Shown in pieces: positions 18,388-26,345 of a stretch of DNA of 34,904 nt. The position numbers were made by a program, and so were the translations under genes. Origin of the DNA: Nitrospirota bacterium. Lineage in GTDB: Bacteria > Patescibacteriota > Gracilibacteria > UBA1369 > LOWO2-01-FULL-3. Every line of letters begins with the position of its first letter. Within the stretch, counting starts at the first letter, position 1. The notes below the pieces were generated by a model. It saw only the letters and a list, made by a program, of their open reading frames with translations. It was not told the DNA's origin and did no database searches. The stretch is taken from NCBI GenBank assembly GCA_030598325.1, contig JAUVQE010000003.1, positions 1-34,904 of the forward strand, read 5' to 3'.

Positions 18388-18416
18388 TTGAAGTTAAAGC
18401 GACTATATGATATACT
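18388..18416 (+). promoter_or_regulatory. Promoter for ORF 18444-18812
   Basis: TTGAAG (18388-18393) - 17 nt - TATACT (18411-18416). Confidence 0.6.
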
Positions 18417-18443
18417 ATATTAATCTAAAAACAAAAAAACATA

Positions 18444-18812
18444 GTGAAAAACGCACCAAGTCAGAAATCAAATCTTTCAGAAACAGCAAAGGAAGTAAAT
18501 CCATTGCTTATAAAAACGTACAAGGAATTAAGAGATGAAGTAATCGGAGAAAGAAAAGAATATTATAATGAAATGGAGGAGGAATATGGAAAAATAGAAC
18601 CAATTCCCGAAGCGTTGAGACAGGAAAATATGGTGAATCTGGCCAATAAAATAATTCGCGCAGAAGCAACGGAAGAAGAAAAAGTCGATTTTAGAATTCG
18701 TCTGGCGAGAGTAAAAAGTAAAGTTTTTTCAGATCCAGAATTGGATAATGACAAGAAAAAAACAATTGTAGACAATTTTGTCAGAAAATTACAGGACGTT
18801 GTGACCGGATAA
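18444..18812 (+). CDS. Hypothetical helical protein
   Basis: 122 aa charged ORF preceded by a good promoter and followed by a hairpin; no recognised family. The ORF track starts at ATG 18444. Confidence 0.65.
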   Translation: MKNAPSQKSNLSETAKEVNPLLIKTYKELRDEVIGERKEYYNEMEEEYGKIEPIPEALRQENMVNLANKIIRAEATEEEKVDFRIRLARVKSKVFSDPELDNDKKKTIVDNFVRKLQDVVTG

Positions 18813-18838
18813 AACGTATAAAACAAAAAGAATTTATG

Positions 18839-18869
18839 ATAGCCTTGTAGCAGATATAAGGCTATTTTT
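18839..18869 (+). terminator. Intrinsic terminator / leader hairpin abutting the xer gene
   Basis: ATAGCCTT-(11 nt)-AAGGCTAT perfect 8-bp stem followed by TTTT; the next base begins ATG at 18870. Confidence 0.7.
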
Positions 18870-19763
18870 ATGAAAATGGATTCCCTCATTCAGGATTTTC
18901 TGGAGTATTGCGAGGTTGCGCAGAACAAATCTGAAAGAACGATAGATAATTACAAAAGATATCTTGGAAGGTTTCAGGAATTTTTGGAAAAAAACATTAG
19001 TCCGTCACAAATTACATTAAAAATCATACAAAACTACAGACTTTACCTAAAACGCCAAGATCTAGGGCAAAAAACTCAAAACTATCATCTGATTTCGCTT
19101 CGCGCATTTCTGAAATACCTTTCAAAAAACGATATTAAAGCGCTCGCTCCGGAAAAAATAGAACTCAGCAAAACAGCGGAAAGAACAGTAGAAGTGCTTT
19201 CTCACGAAGAACTAAAAAGATTATTTTCAGCGATCGATCGCACTTCATCCGCCGGCTATCGCGACGCCGCAATCCTCGAAACACTCTATTCGACAGGCCT
19301 CCGTGTTTCCGAACTTGCCTCTCTAAATCGTGACCAGGTCGATATAAAAAGAAGAGAATTCATGGTCCGGGGAAAAGGCAAAAAGCCACGAATTGTTTTT
19401 TTATCAAAAAAAGCGGCCGAAATTATCCGGTCCTACATGAAAACTCGCGACGACAACTTCAACCCACTCTTTATTAACAGCGGAAAAGGTCAGTCGTCAG
19501 ATATCCTGGACTCAGAAGCCAGGCGCCTCTCCACTGTCTCCATCGAAAAAATCGTCCGAAAGTACGCCCTAAAAGCCGGCATCATCAAAAAAGTAACTCC
19601 ACACACCCTCCGTCACAGCTACGCGACCGAACTCCTGATAAACGGCGCTGACATTCGCTCCGTCCAGGAAATGCTCGGCCACAGTTCAATCACAACCACC
19701 CAAATCTACACCCACGTCACAAACAAAAAGCTCAAAGAGATTCACGATAAGTATCATCGATAA
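18870..19763 (+). CDS. Tyrosine recombinase XerC/XerD-like
   Basis: SAM-like N-domain; ETLYSTGLRVSELASL, TPHTLRHSYATELLINGADIRSVQEMLGHSSITTTQIYTHV (catalytic R, H-x-x-R, H, Y). Confidence 0.95.
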   Translation: MKMDSLIQDFLEYCEVAQNKSERTIDNYKRYLGRFQEFLEKNISPSQITLKIIQNYRLYLKRQDLGQKTQNYHLISLRAFLKYLSKNDIKALAPEKIELSKTAERTVEVLSHEELKRLFSAIDRTSSAGYRDAAILETLYSTGLRVSELASLNRDQVDIKRREFMVRGKGKKPRIVFLSKKAAEIIRSYMKTRDDNFNPLFINSGKGQSSDILDSEARRLSTVSIEKIVRKYALKAGIIKKVTPHTLRHSYATELLINGADIRSVQEMLGHSSITTTQIYTHVTNKKLKEIHDKYHR

Positions 19764-19765
19764 TC

Positions 19766-20524
19766 CTACTTCGCCACAAAACTGGTAGCTCCCAACCACG
19801 CCAAATCAAATATCGCCCTGTTCGTCTCAGCATTATTCGCGCTCTCTATAATCACCCCCATCATCTCATTCCGATCAAAAGAAAGCGTCGAAACCTTATT
19901 ATCATAGATATATTGGGCATTTTTGAACGCAAATTGCTTCGGGTTTACCGCAAAAATCTTAAGTAAATTATTTTCCGCAAGACCAATCAGGTTATTTTCA
20001 AAATATTTTTCATGAAATTCATCATTCGGACATAAAAATCTATGATTTTTCCCTTTCTTCAGCGCTTCCTCATTGTAATTCTCCAAAAAATCGGGATAAA
20101 GCTCGGAAACATACTTAAAGTTAACAAAACCCACAATTTCCCCTTTACATTCCAGCATATCGTCAAAAATCTCTCCTACTCGGGATTTCCCCTCCAAAAA
20201 ACGAACATTTGGCTTAAAACGGCGCGTATTCTGAAGATTAACAAGCTCAGGTACAAGTCTTTTCGCCACCCTGTAGTTATCCTCAGCGCCCTCAAGAATA
20301 GTCGCAGGATCCACGGGAATATAGAAAAGAACCCCATTTTTCTTTGTTTTCCGCAAAAACCCCTTCTTTTCAAGGTTTTCAAGAGTGTTATACGTGGTAA
20401 CTCTGTGAGAACCAGCCTTCTTTGCGATAGTTCCGGCACCTCCGCCACCGATTCCAAGAAGTACGGTATACACATTTGCCTCTTCCCGGGAAAAACCTAA
20501 TTTGTTAAGCTCACTTTTGACCAT
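19766..20524 (-). CDS. TrmB-family transcriptional regulator
   Basis: wHTH LNKLGFSREEANVYTVLL...TIAKKAGSHRVTTYNTLENLEKKGFLRK; start set to 20524 (MVKSELNK) rather than 20563 because a candidate -10 (20569-20574) places the TSS near 20562. Confidence 0.8.
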   Translation of the reverse strand: MVKSELNKLGFSREEANVYTVLLGIGGGGAGTIAKKAGSHRVTTYNTLENLEKKGFLRKTKKNGVLFYIPVDPATILEGAEDNYRVAKRLVPELVNLQNTRRFKPNVRFLEGKSRVGEIFDDMLECKGEIVGFVNFKYVSELYPDFLENYNEEALKKGKNHRFLCPNDEFHEKYFENNLIGLAENNLLKIFAVNPKQFAFKNAQYIYDNKVSTLSFDRNEMMGVIIESANNAETNRAIFDLAWLGATSFVAK

Positions 20525-20610
20525 CCGATTATGGGTTTGTAATAAACTGTAGACGACTATCAACAGATATTATATGGTGCTAAACCCTATTTTTAAAGCG
20601 AAAATCCGAA

Positions 20611-20637
20611 ATTTTGCCATTTTCCCGTTTGCAAAAT
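20611..20637. promoter_or_regulatory. Inverted repeat in the divergent trmB-like/ftsE intergenic region
   Basis: ATTTTGC - 13 nt - GCAAAAT. Confidence 0.4.
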
Positions 20638-20686
20638 GTAGATTTGTTTTATTGTGGAAATATGACTATCCAATTACTCCGTAAGT

Positions 20687-20695
20687 TGTTATAAT
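20687..20695 (+). promoter_or_regulatory. Extended -10 element of ftsE
   Basis: TGTTATAAT (TGn-TATAAT) ending 6 nt upstream of the ATG at 20702. Confidence 0.55.
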
Positions 20696-20701
20696 CGACA
20701 T

Positions 20702-21376
20702 ATGATCACCGTTGAAAAAGTCACAAAAGTATATGGGAAAAAAAGAGTACTGGATGATGTCTCCTTCGAAATAAAGGGAGGCGAATTTGTTTCTATAGTG
20801 GGAACTTCAGGAGCGGGAAAAACCACACTGATTCACGCAATGATTGGAGCGGAAGAAGTCGAAAAGGGAAGGATAAATATAGATCGGTACAATGTAACCG
20901 GGCTTTCAAAGTCAAAGATTCAGGAATACAGAAGAAAGATCGGAATAATTTTTCAGGATTACAAACTTTTGCCAAAAAAGACGGTTTTTGAAAATGTTGC
21001 ATTCGCGCTTGAAGTAGCGGGATACGGAAAAAGCTTCATTCAAAGACGAACGGCGGATGTGTTGAAACTTGTAGGACTGGAAGAACAGCGCAACCATTTC
21101 CCAAAACAATTATCAGGAGGGGAAAGACAAAGAACGGCAATAGCAAGAGCTCTGGTCCATGCGCCGGAACTTCTGATCGCGGATGAACCAACAGGAAATC
21201 TCGACCCGGAAAATGCAATCGCGCTCGCAAAATTATTTCTAAAAATAAACAAACACGGGACTACAGTAATAGTCGCGACTCACAACAAGGACATAGTTAG
21301 CGAATTCAACAAAAGAGTCATCACGCTAGACAAAGGGCGGCTGGTAAGCGACAAAGAGCACTCAACTTATAATTAA
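20702..21376 (+). CDS. ftsE: FtsE-like ABC transporter ATPase
   Basis: Walker A GTSGAGKTTL, signature LSGGERQRTAIARAL, Walker B LLIADEPTGNLD; FtsE-like GIIFQDYKLLPKKTVFENVAFALEV. Confidence 0.88.
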   Translation: MITVEKVTKVYGKKRVLDDVSFEIKGGEFVSIVGTSGAGKTTLIHAMIGAEEVEKGRINIDRYNVTGLSKSKIQEYRRKIGIIFQDYKLLPKKTVFENVAFALEVAGYGKSFIQRRTADVLKLVGLEEQRNHFPKQLSGGERQRTAIARALVHAPELLIADEPTGNLDPENAIALAKLFLKINKHGTTVIVATHNKDIVSEFNKRVITLDKGRLVSDKEHSTYN

Positions 21377-21381
21377 CAATC

Positions 21382-22389
21382 ATGGCAACATACGAAGAAT
21401 CCGGAGTAAACATAAATCTCGGTGATAAGTGTTCGGCAATCGCGTACTCGGCGGCAAAAAAAACTTTTGCGGGTCGCAAAGGGATGATAGGGGAGCCACT
21501 TACGGATGAAGGCGGTTTTTCCGGAGCGCTCGATATGGGCGATTATTATTTGGTGCAAAACGATGACGGGGTCGGAACAAAGATAAAAATTGCGGAAATG
21601 ATTGGGAAATACGACACTATGGCATACGACTTGATTGCGATGGTTGCCGATGACGCGGTTTGCATGGGAGCTGAAACAATTTCGATCACAAATACTTTAG
21701 ATGTAGATAAAGTAGATGAATCTAAAATTACACCACTGATGGCAGGGCTGGAAAAAGCCGCTTTAGAGCACAAAATCGTAGTTCCGGGAGGAGAAATCGC
21801 GGAACTTGGCGAAATGGTAAATGGATATATTTGGAATGCGACAGCGGTTGGGATTGTTGAAAAAAATAAATTTATAACCGGCGAAAATATCAAAAAAGGA
21901 GACAAATTAATAGGTCTCCACTCAGACGGCCTTCGCTCAAACGGATTTTCACTCGTACGTTACATCCTAAAAAATAAATTTGGAGAAAATTGGCACCGGG
22001 AACGCTTCAGTGATACACAAACTTGGGGCGAAGCGGTTCTTACTCCATCAAAAATTTACTCTTCCGCAATCCTCGAAATGCACGGACGGTACAAAGAAAA
22101 ACCAAAAGTAGACCTAAAAGGGGTCGTCCATGTAACCGGTGGTGGAATTTTTTCAAACACTGATCGGGTTTTAAAGAAAACAGGACTAAAAGGTCAGTTT
22201 ACAAATCTTCCCGAACCCCACGAAATGATGAAAAAACTCATGGAATTCGGAAACGTATCAAAAGAAGAAGCATACAAGACATGGAATATGGGAATTGGAA
22301 TGATTCTCATATCAAACGATGTAGAAGAAATCCGGAAAATCTGCTCAAAGCACAAAATCGAATCTCAGATCATCGGAGAAATCGGTTAA
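21382..22389 (+). CDS. purM: Phosphoribosylformylglycinamidine cyclo-ligase (AIR synthetase)
   Basis: YEESGVNI; DDGVGTKIKIA; MVADDAVCMGAE; HSDGLRSNGFSLVR; HVTGGGIFSN; TWNMGIGM. Confidence 0.93.
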   Translation: MATYEESGVNINLGDKCSAIAYSAAKKTFAGRKGMIGEPLTDEGGFSGALDMGDYYLVQNDDGVGTKIKIAEMIGKYDTMAYDLIAMVADDAVCMGAETISITNTLDVDKVDESKITPLMAGLEKAALEHKIVVPGGEIAELGEMVNGYIWNATAVGIVEKNKFITGENIKKGDKLIGLHSDGLRSNGFSLVRYILKNKFGENWHRERFSDTQTWGEAVLTPSKIYSSAILEMHGRYKEKPKVDLKGVVHVTGGGIFSNTDRVLKKTGLKGQFTNLPEPHEMMKKLMEFGNVSKEEAYKTWNMGIGMILISNDVEEIRKICSKHKIESQIIGEIG

Positions 22390-22409
22390 AATAAATCTTC
22401 CCACAAAAC

Positions 22410-24635
22410 CTAAATCAAAGGCTCATCAAATTCAGGCTCCTCCTGATGCCCAAGGTCACCAAATTCCCCAGCTTCATCCCATTTTGAAAGCATTTCCTCG
22501 ACTTTGTCACGAGATTCGCAATAAGTCGCCCTGGAATTTGCAATAATTTCAGGAGCAAAATGATTTCCCGCTTTTACATTCGGACAATCAATAGTCCGCG
22601 CCGAAAACGCCTCACGAATCTCTCCATCCACAGACATTTTGCAATAAAATTCACGGACACCGAGATTTATAATATCCCTCTCTTTGAACACCGGCGTGTA
22701 TTCCTCAGCCAAAATCTTCGCATCATCAGCCCCTACACGGAAACTAATCACGGAACCAACATTACCAAACACCGTTTTTCTCACGAAATCAGACAACTGT
22801 CCCATATACTGATGCGCGATTGTCAAATTCAACCCGTACTTCCGCGCCTCCGACAAAATTTCCGCAAACGTATCCGTAGCAAAATTCTGAAACTCATCCA
22901 CATAACAATAAAAATCACATCTTTTACTTTCTTCCGTATCCGCCCGGGAAAGCGCCGCCTGATACAACTTCGTAATAATCATCGCGCCAAGCAAACCACT
23001 GTTTTCCTCACCAAGTAGCCCTTTCGAGACTTTTATGAAAATAATTTTTTGACCATCCATGATCTCCCGCAAATCAAATTTGCTATCCGGCTGACCAATA
23101 ATATTTCGAATCATATTCGTAGCGACAAACTGCCCAACCTTATTCAAAAGCGGCGTGATCGCCTCCGCATCAAACTTCTCACTCCATCCCGCAAACTCGC
23201 TCACCCAAAAATTCTTTACCACATTATCCTGAATCCGGGAAACAATGGTCTGACGATAGTTTTTATCAGTCAGCATTTTGAGAATAGAGAGGACGGTGGT
23301 ATTTGGACTATCAAGTAGCGCCAGAACCGTATACCTCAGCACATGTTCTAACCTGTCAGTCCAGTTTGAACCAAAAAGCTTCTTGAAAATCTGAATAAAG
23401 CCAATGGTCACCTGCATCTTTTGCGCCTCAGCAACATTTTCCATCGGATTAAAAGAAATCGGGAAATTCAGGTCAGCGGGATCAAAATAAATCACATCTT
23501 TTATACGATCTTTCGGCACATATTTCATGCAATTATCAACCAAATCTCCATGCGGATCCAAAACTCCAACGCCCTTTCCGGCTTCAATATCCTCTTTAAT
23601 CAAAAGTTCAAGCAATTTCGACTTACCGGAACCCGATTTTCCCACTACATAAAGATGCCGGCGCCGATCACTCCTTTTTATTCCAAACTTATCAAAATTG
23701 TTATGATAATTGGTGATACCAAAAACACTCACATCCTTTTCTCCCATTCTCGGTAGATCCTGTGGGGCCTCTGATTTCTTCGCGAGAACATGCACCACAT
23801 GTGGAACCAAATCCGGATTTGGCAAATGATATAAAGTAGCCAGCTCTTTCGGCCCCAGCATATAAGAATTCACCAACTTCCTTCCCCTGTACTCAGCCAA
23901 AAAAGTCTTTTCGTTCAAACGAACCGGTTTAAATTCCTGAACATCGGTCTTATTAAATTGATAAAAACTGTTTATAACGGCCTCAAGCCTCCTCCGGGCT
24001 TCGGCCTTGTCTTTCGAAAAATAAGCCAGACGAATCGTACAATGAAAAGGCTCCACCTTCGCCTTCTCTATAGCAAGCGTATTTCTCACTTTCATCACAC
24101 TATTTTCGTCCTTAATTCTCATTCTGTCACGAAGGGAAAAAACTTTTTTAAAATTATTCCACTTCAGGAAAATCCTGCGCTTAAAATGATGAAAAGCGCT
24201 CTCTTCCCGCGGGTTTATAACAACCTGGCACCAAACCTGATCTCCCGAAGCAATCTTTGAAACAACTGAAAAAAGCCGAATCTGACTATCCTCATCAAAT
24301 TCATCATAAGTTTTAAACGGATAAACATCACCTTTTCTAAGCCTTAACCTTACCCCGCTCATACCCATCTTATTCGAATCATAAGATTGGGTGTAATCGG
24401 AAGTCTCCTTGATTTCACAATCCGGATATGCGGAGTAAAGCAAACCCTCCATCGTTTCATAAAAATTATCCGGAACCGCGAAGAATAAATACGTATACTG
24501 CTCATAACCAAAAAATTCCATTGAAATCGTCACATTCTTAACCGTATTTTGCAAATTCACAAGAAGCTCCTGGAAAATAGTTTCCTTTTTCTTCACACCA
24601 TCTCCTTGTGGCACTACAACTTGAAAATACTTCAT
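22410..24635 (-). CDS. VirD4/TraG-type (type IV secretion coupling-like) ATPase
   Basis: Walker A VVGKSGSGKSKLLELLI; GVLDPHGDLVDNCMKYVP; CDFYCYVDEFQNFATDTFAEILSEARKYGLNLTIAHQY. Confidence 0.85.
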   Translation of the reverse strand: MKYFQVVVPQGDGVKKKETIFQELLVNLQNTVKNVTISMEFFGYEQYTYLFFAVPDNFYETMEGLLYSAYPDCEIKETSDYTQSYDSNKMGMSGVRLRLRKGDVYPFKTYDEFDEDSQIRLFSVVSKIASGDQVWCQVVINPREESAFHHFKRRIFLKWNNFKKVFSLRDRMRIKDENSVMKVRNTLAIEKAKVEPFHCTIRLAYFSKDKAEARRRLEAVINSFYQFNKTDVQEFKPVRLNEKTFLAEYRGRKLVNSYMLGPKELATLYHLPNPDLVPHVVHVLAKKSEAPQDLPRMGEKDVSVFGITNYHNNFDKFGIKRSDRRRHLYVVGKSGSGKSKLLELLIKEDIEAGKGVGVLDPHGDLVDNCMKYVPKDRIKDVIYFDPADLNFPISFNPMENVAEAQKMQVTIGFIQIFKKLFGSNWTDRLEHVLRYTVLALLDSPNTTVLSILKMLTDKNYRQTIVSRIQDNVVKNFWVSEFAGWSEKFDAEAITPLLNKVGQFVATNMIRNIIGQPDSKFDLREIMDGQKIIFIKVSKGLLGEENSGLLGAMIITKLYQAALSRADTEESKRCDFYCYVDEFQNFATDTFAEILSEARKYGLNLTIAHQYMGQLSDFVRKTVFGNVGSVISFRVGADDAKILAEEYTPVFKERDIINLGVREFYCKMSVDGEIREAFSARTIDCPNVKAGNHFAPEIIANSRATYCESRDKVEEMLSKWDEAGEFGDLGHQEEPEFDEPLI

Positions 24636-24658
24636 AATTAATCAAATTTTAGCACACA

Positions 24659-24687
24659 ATTAAAGCACTTTTCTCTTTTTTTGTCAA
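24659..24687 (-). promoter_or_regulatory. Promoter for the VirD4/TraG-like gene
   Basis: Minus strand TTGACA (24687-24682) - 17 nt - TTTAAT (24664-24659); the -35 overlaps the TGA stop of the upstream Cys-rich gene. Confidence 0.65.
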
Positions 24688-26345
24688 TACACAGCCTCAC
24701 GATAGCATTTTTCGCAATAAATATTCCTTCCCTTCTCCGGATCATATGTAGTTTTAATATCACAACCACACTTATCACACTTATTCTCCCATAATTTCCT
24801 AGGATTTTTCGAAGCCAACAACTTCAAGTGTCTACAATCCGGACATCTCTTCGATAAATTTACTCCCATCCTCTTGCATAAATCAAATTCTTCTCTCAAA
24901 AATCTATAGTTCTTTCCACAATCCACACATGCTAATAACTTCCCGACAATATCATCCCCAGCCTTAAGAATAAGATCTGGGACCTCGCACTCACCCTTCT
25001 TATACCCTTTCGGATCCTTTTCCCTCCACTTCCATCCATTTTTCACAACTTCCTCCTCACTCATCGGAAAGTATTCATTGGCAACCGTCTCATTGTACGA
25101 ATACAGAGATAATTCAATCGGTAAAAACTCACCATACTCTCCTGTTTTTAAAACATGCTCTAAGACTTTGCTCCTTAATTCATTATATTCCTCAGCAGAA
25201 TATTTCTTGTTTAATACACAGTTTTCTGACTTTGAATGGATACCATCACATCCAAAACTATCCTTTAAATAAAAACAAGAATACAAATAATCACTATCAA
25301 TACTAGCTATCGTACAAAAAGAAAACCTCAGTCTTTTATTGCTTTCTCCACCTGAACAAAGCTCGTAGCACAACTCAATATCCTTATCATGCATTGCCAA
25401 ATCCATAGAATCCTTTACGTTAACTGCCTCATACATATATTTACAATCTTCCAAATCGAAACAATCATAACAGTCAAAACTATTTTTACAGTTTTGCATA
25501 TAATCACCAGAACAATTTTCACAATTAATTAGATTTCGTGCTTTTTTTGGAACTTTCTCACTAAATTCTATGAATTCTTTAAGCAGTTCTTCTGAATTTT
25601 GCGTTAACTTTCCCGTAACAATCTTTTTGTATTCTTCTTTTGAATATTGGTCGTTCTTAAAACAGTATTGTTTTTTTGAAAGACTCGCACACATAAAACA
25701 ATCACTACATCCAGTCGAGTCAGCCACATATAAACAATCTCTACAATTATTACAATTGATCATATTTTGAGAAGAATAACAGTTCTTACAATTTATAGAT
25801 GAACAAATAAGCTCACAATGATCTATAAAATTACAATCTAGACAATCGTTGGAGTATTGACTCTTTCTACAGTAATAACAATCTTCCAAAAAATAGCTAC
25901 CAGGACTCATATAAGTATTTTTGCAAAAAGCTAATAAGCTATTATAATCTGAATTTTCATTATTCAACTGAAGCAACCCCATCTTTGGGACAACATCAAG
26001 TAATTCTTTATACTGATCAAAAAATGGCCTGGAGAAATCAAAGTCTCGCCCATAATCCATTGCATCCCATTTATCACTCCACCAACAATCAACACAATAA
26101 ACAGGAAAACTTACTTTATCATCAAAAAAAGACACCATGGATTTTTCACATAAGTCACATTTTCTTTTATATAAATAGCGTTCATTTCTGAAAGCTAATC
26201 TCCGTTGTTGCCTGCAATCAGGACAAAGAGTCGGCGGTGGAACTTCATATTTTCTTCCCCCAAATTCAGGAGAAATCTTTTTGAAAAAAGCCAAATCATC
26301 TTCGGCAATCTCAAACTCAGAACCACATTGTTTACAATTATCCAT
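24684..26345 (-). CDS. Cys-rich protein with terminal zinc-ribbon modules and central Cys-rich repeats
   Basis: Start placed at 26345 (MDNCKQCGSEF); paired CxxC modules at both ends; central ...EDCYYCRKSQYSNDCLDCNFIDHCELICSSINCKNCYSSQNMINCNNCRDC... repeats. Confidence 0.8.
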   Translation of the reverse strand: MDNCKQCGSEFEIAEDDLAFFKKISPEFGGRKYEVPPPTLCPDCRQQRRLAFRNERYLYKRKCDLCEKSMVSFFDDKVSFPVYCVDCWWSDKWDAMDYGRDFDFSRPFFDQYKELLDVVPKMGLLQLNNENSDYNSLLAFCKNTYMSPGSYFLEDCYYCRKSQYSNDCLDCNFIDHCELICSSINCKNCYSSQNMINCNNCRDCLYVADSTGCSDCFMCASLSKKQYCFKNDQYSKEEYKKIVTGKLTQNSEELLKEFIEFSEKVPKKARNLINCENCSGDYMQNCKNSFDCYDCFDLEDCKYMYEAVNVKDSMDLAMHDKDIELCYELCSGGESNKRLRFSFCTIASIDSDYLYSCFYLKDSFGCDGIHSKSENCVLNKKYSAEEYNELRSKVLEHVLKTGEYGEFLPIELSLYSYNETVANEYFPMSEEEVVKNGWKWREKDPKGYKKGECEVPDLILKAGDDIVGKLLACVDCGKNYRFLREEFDLCKRMGVNLSKRCPDCRHLKLLASKNPRKLWENKCDKCGCDIKTTYDPEKGRNIYCEKCYREAVY

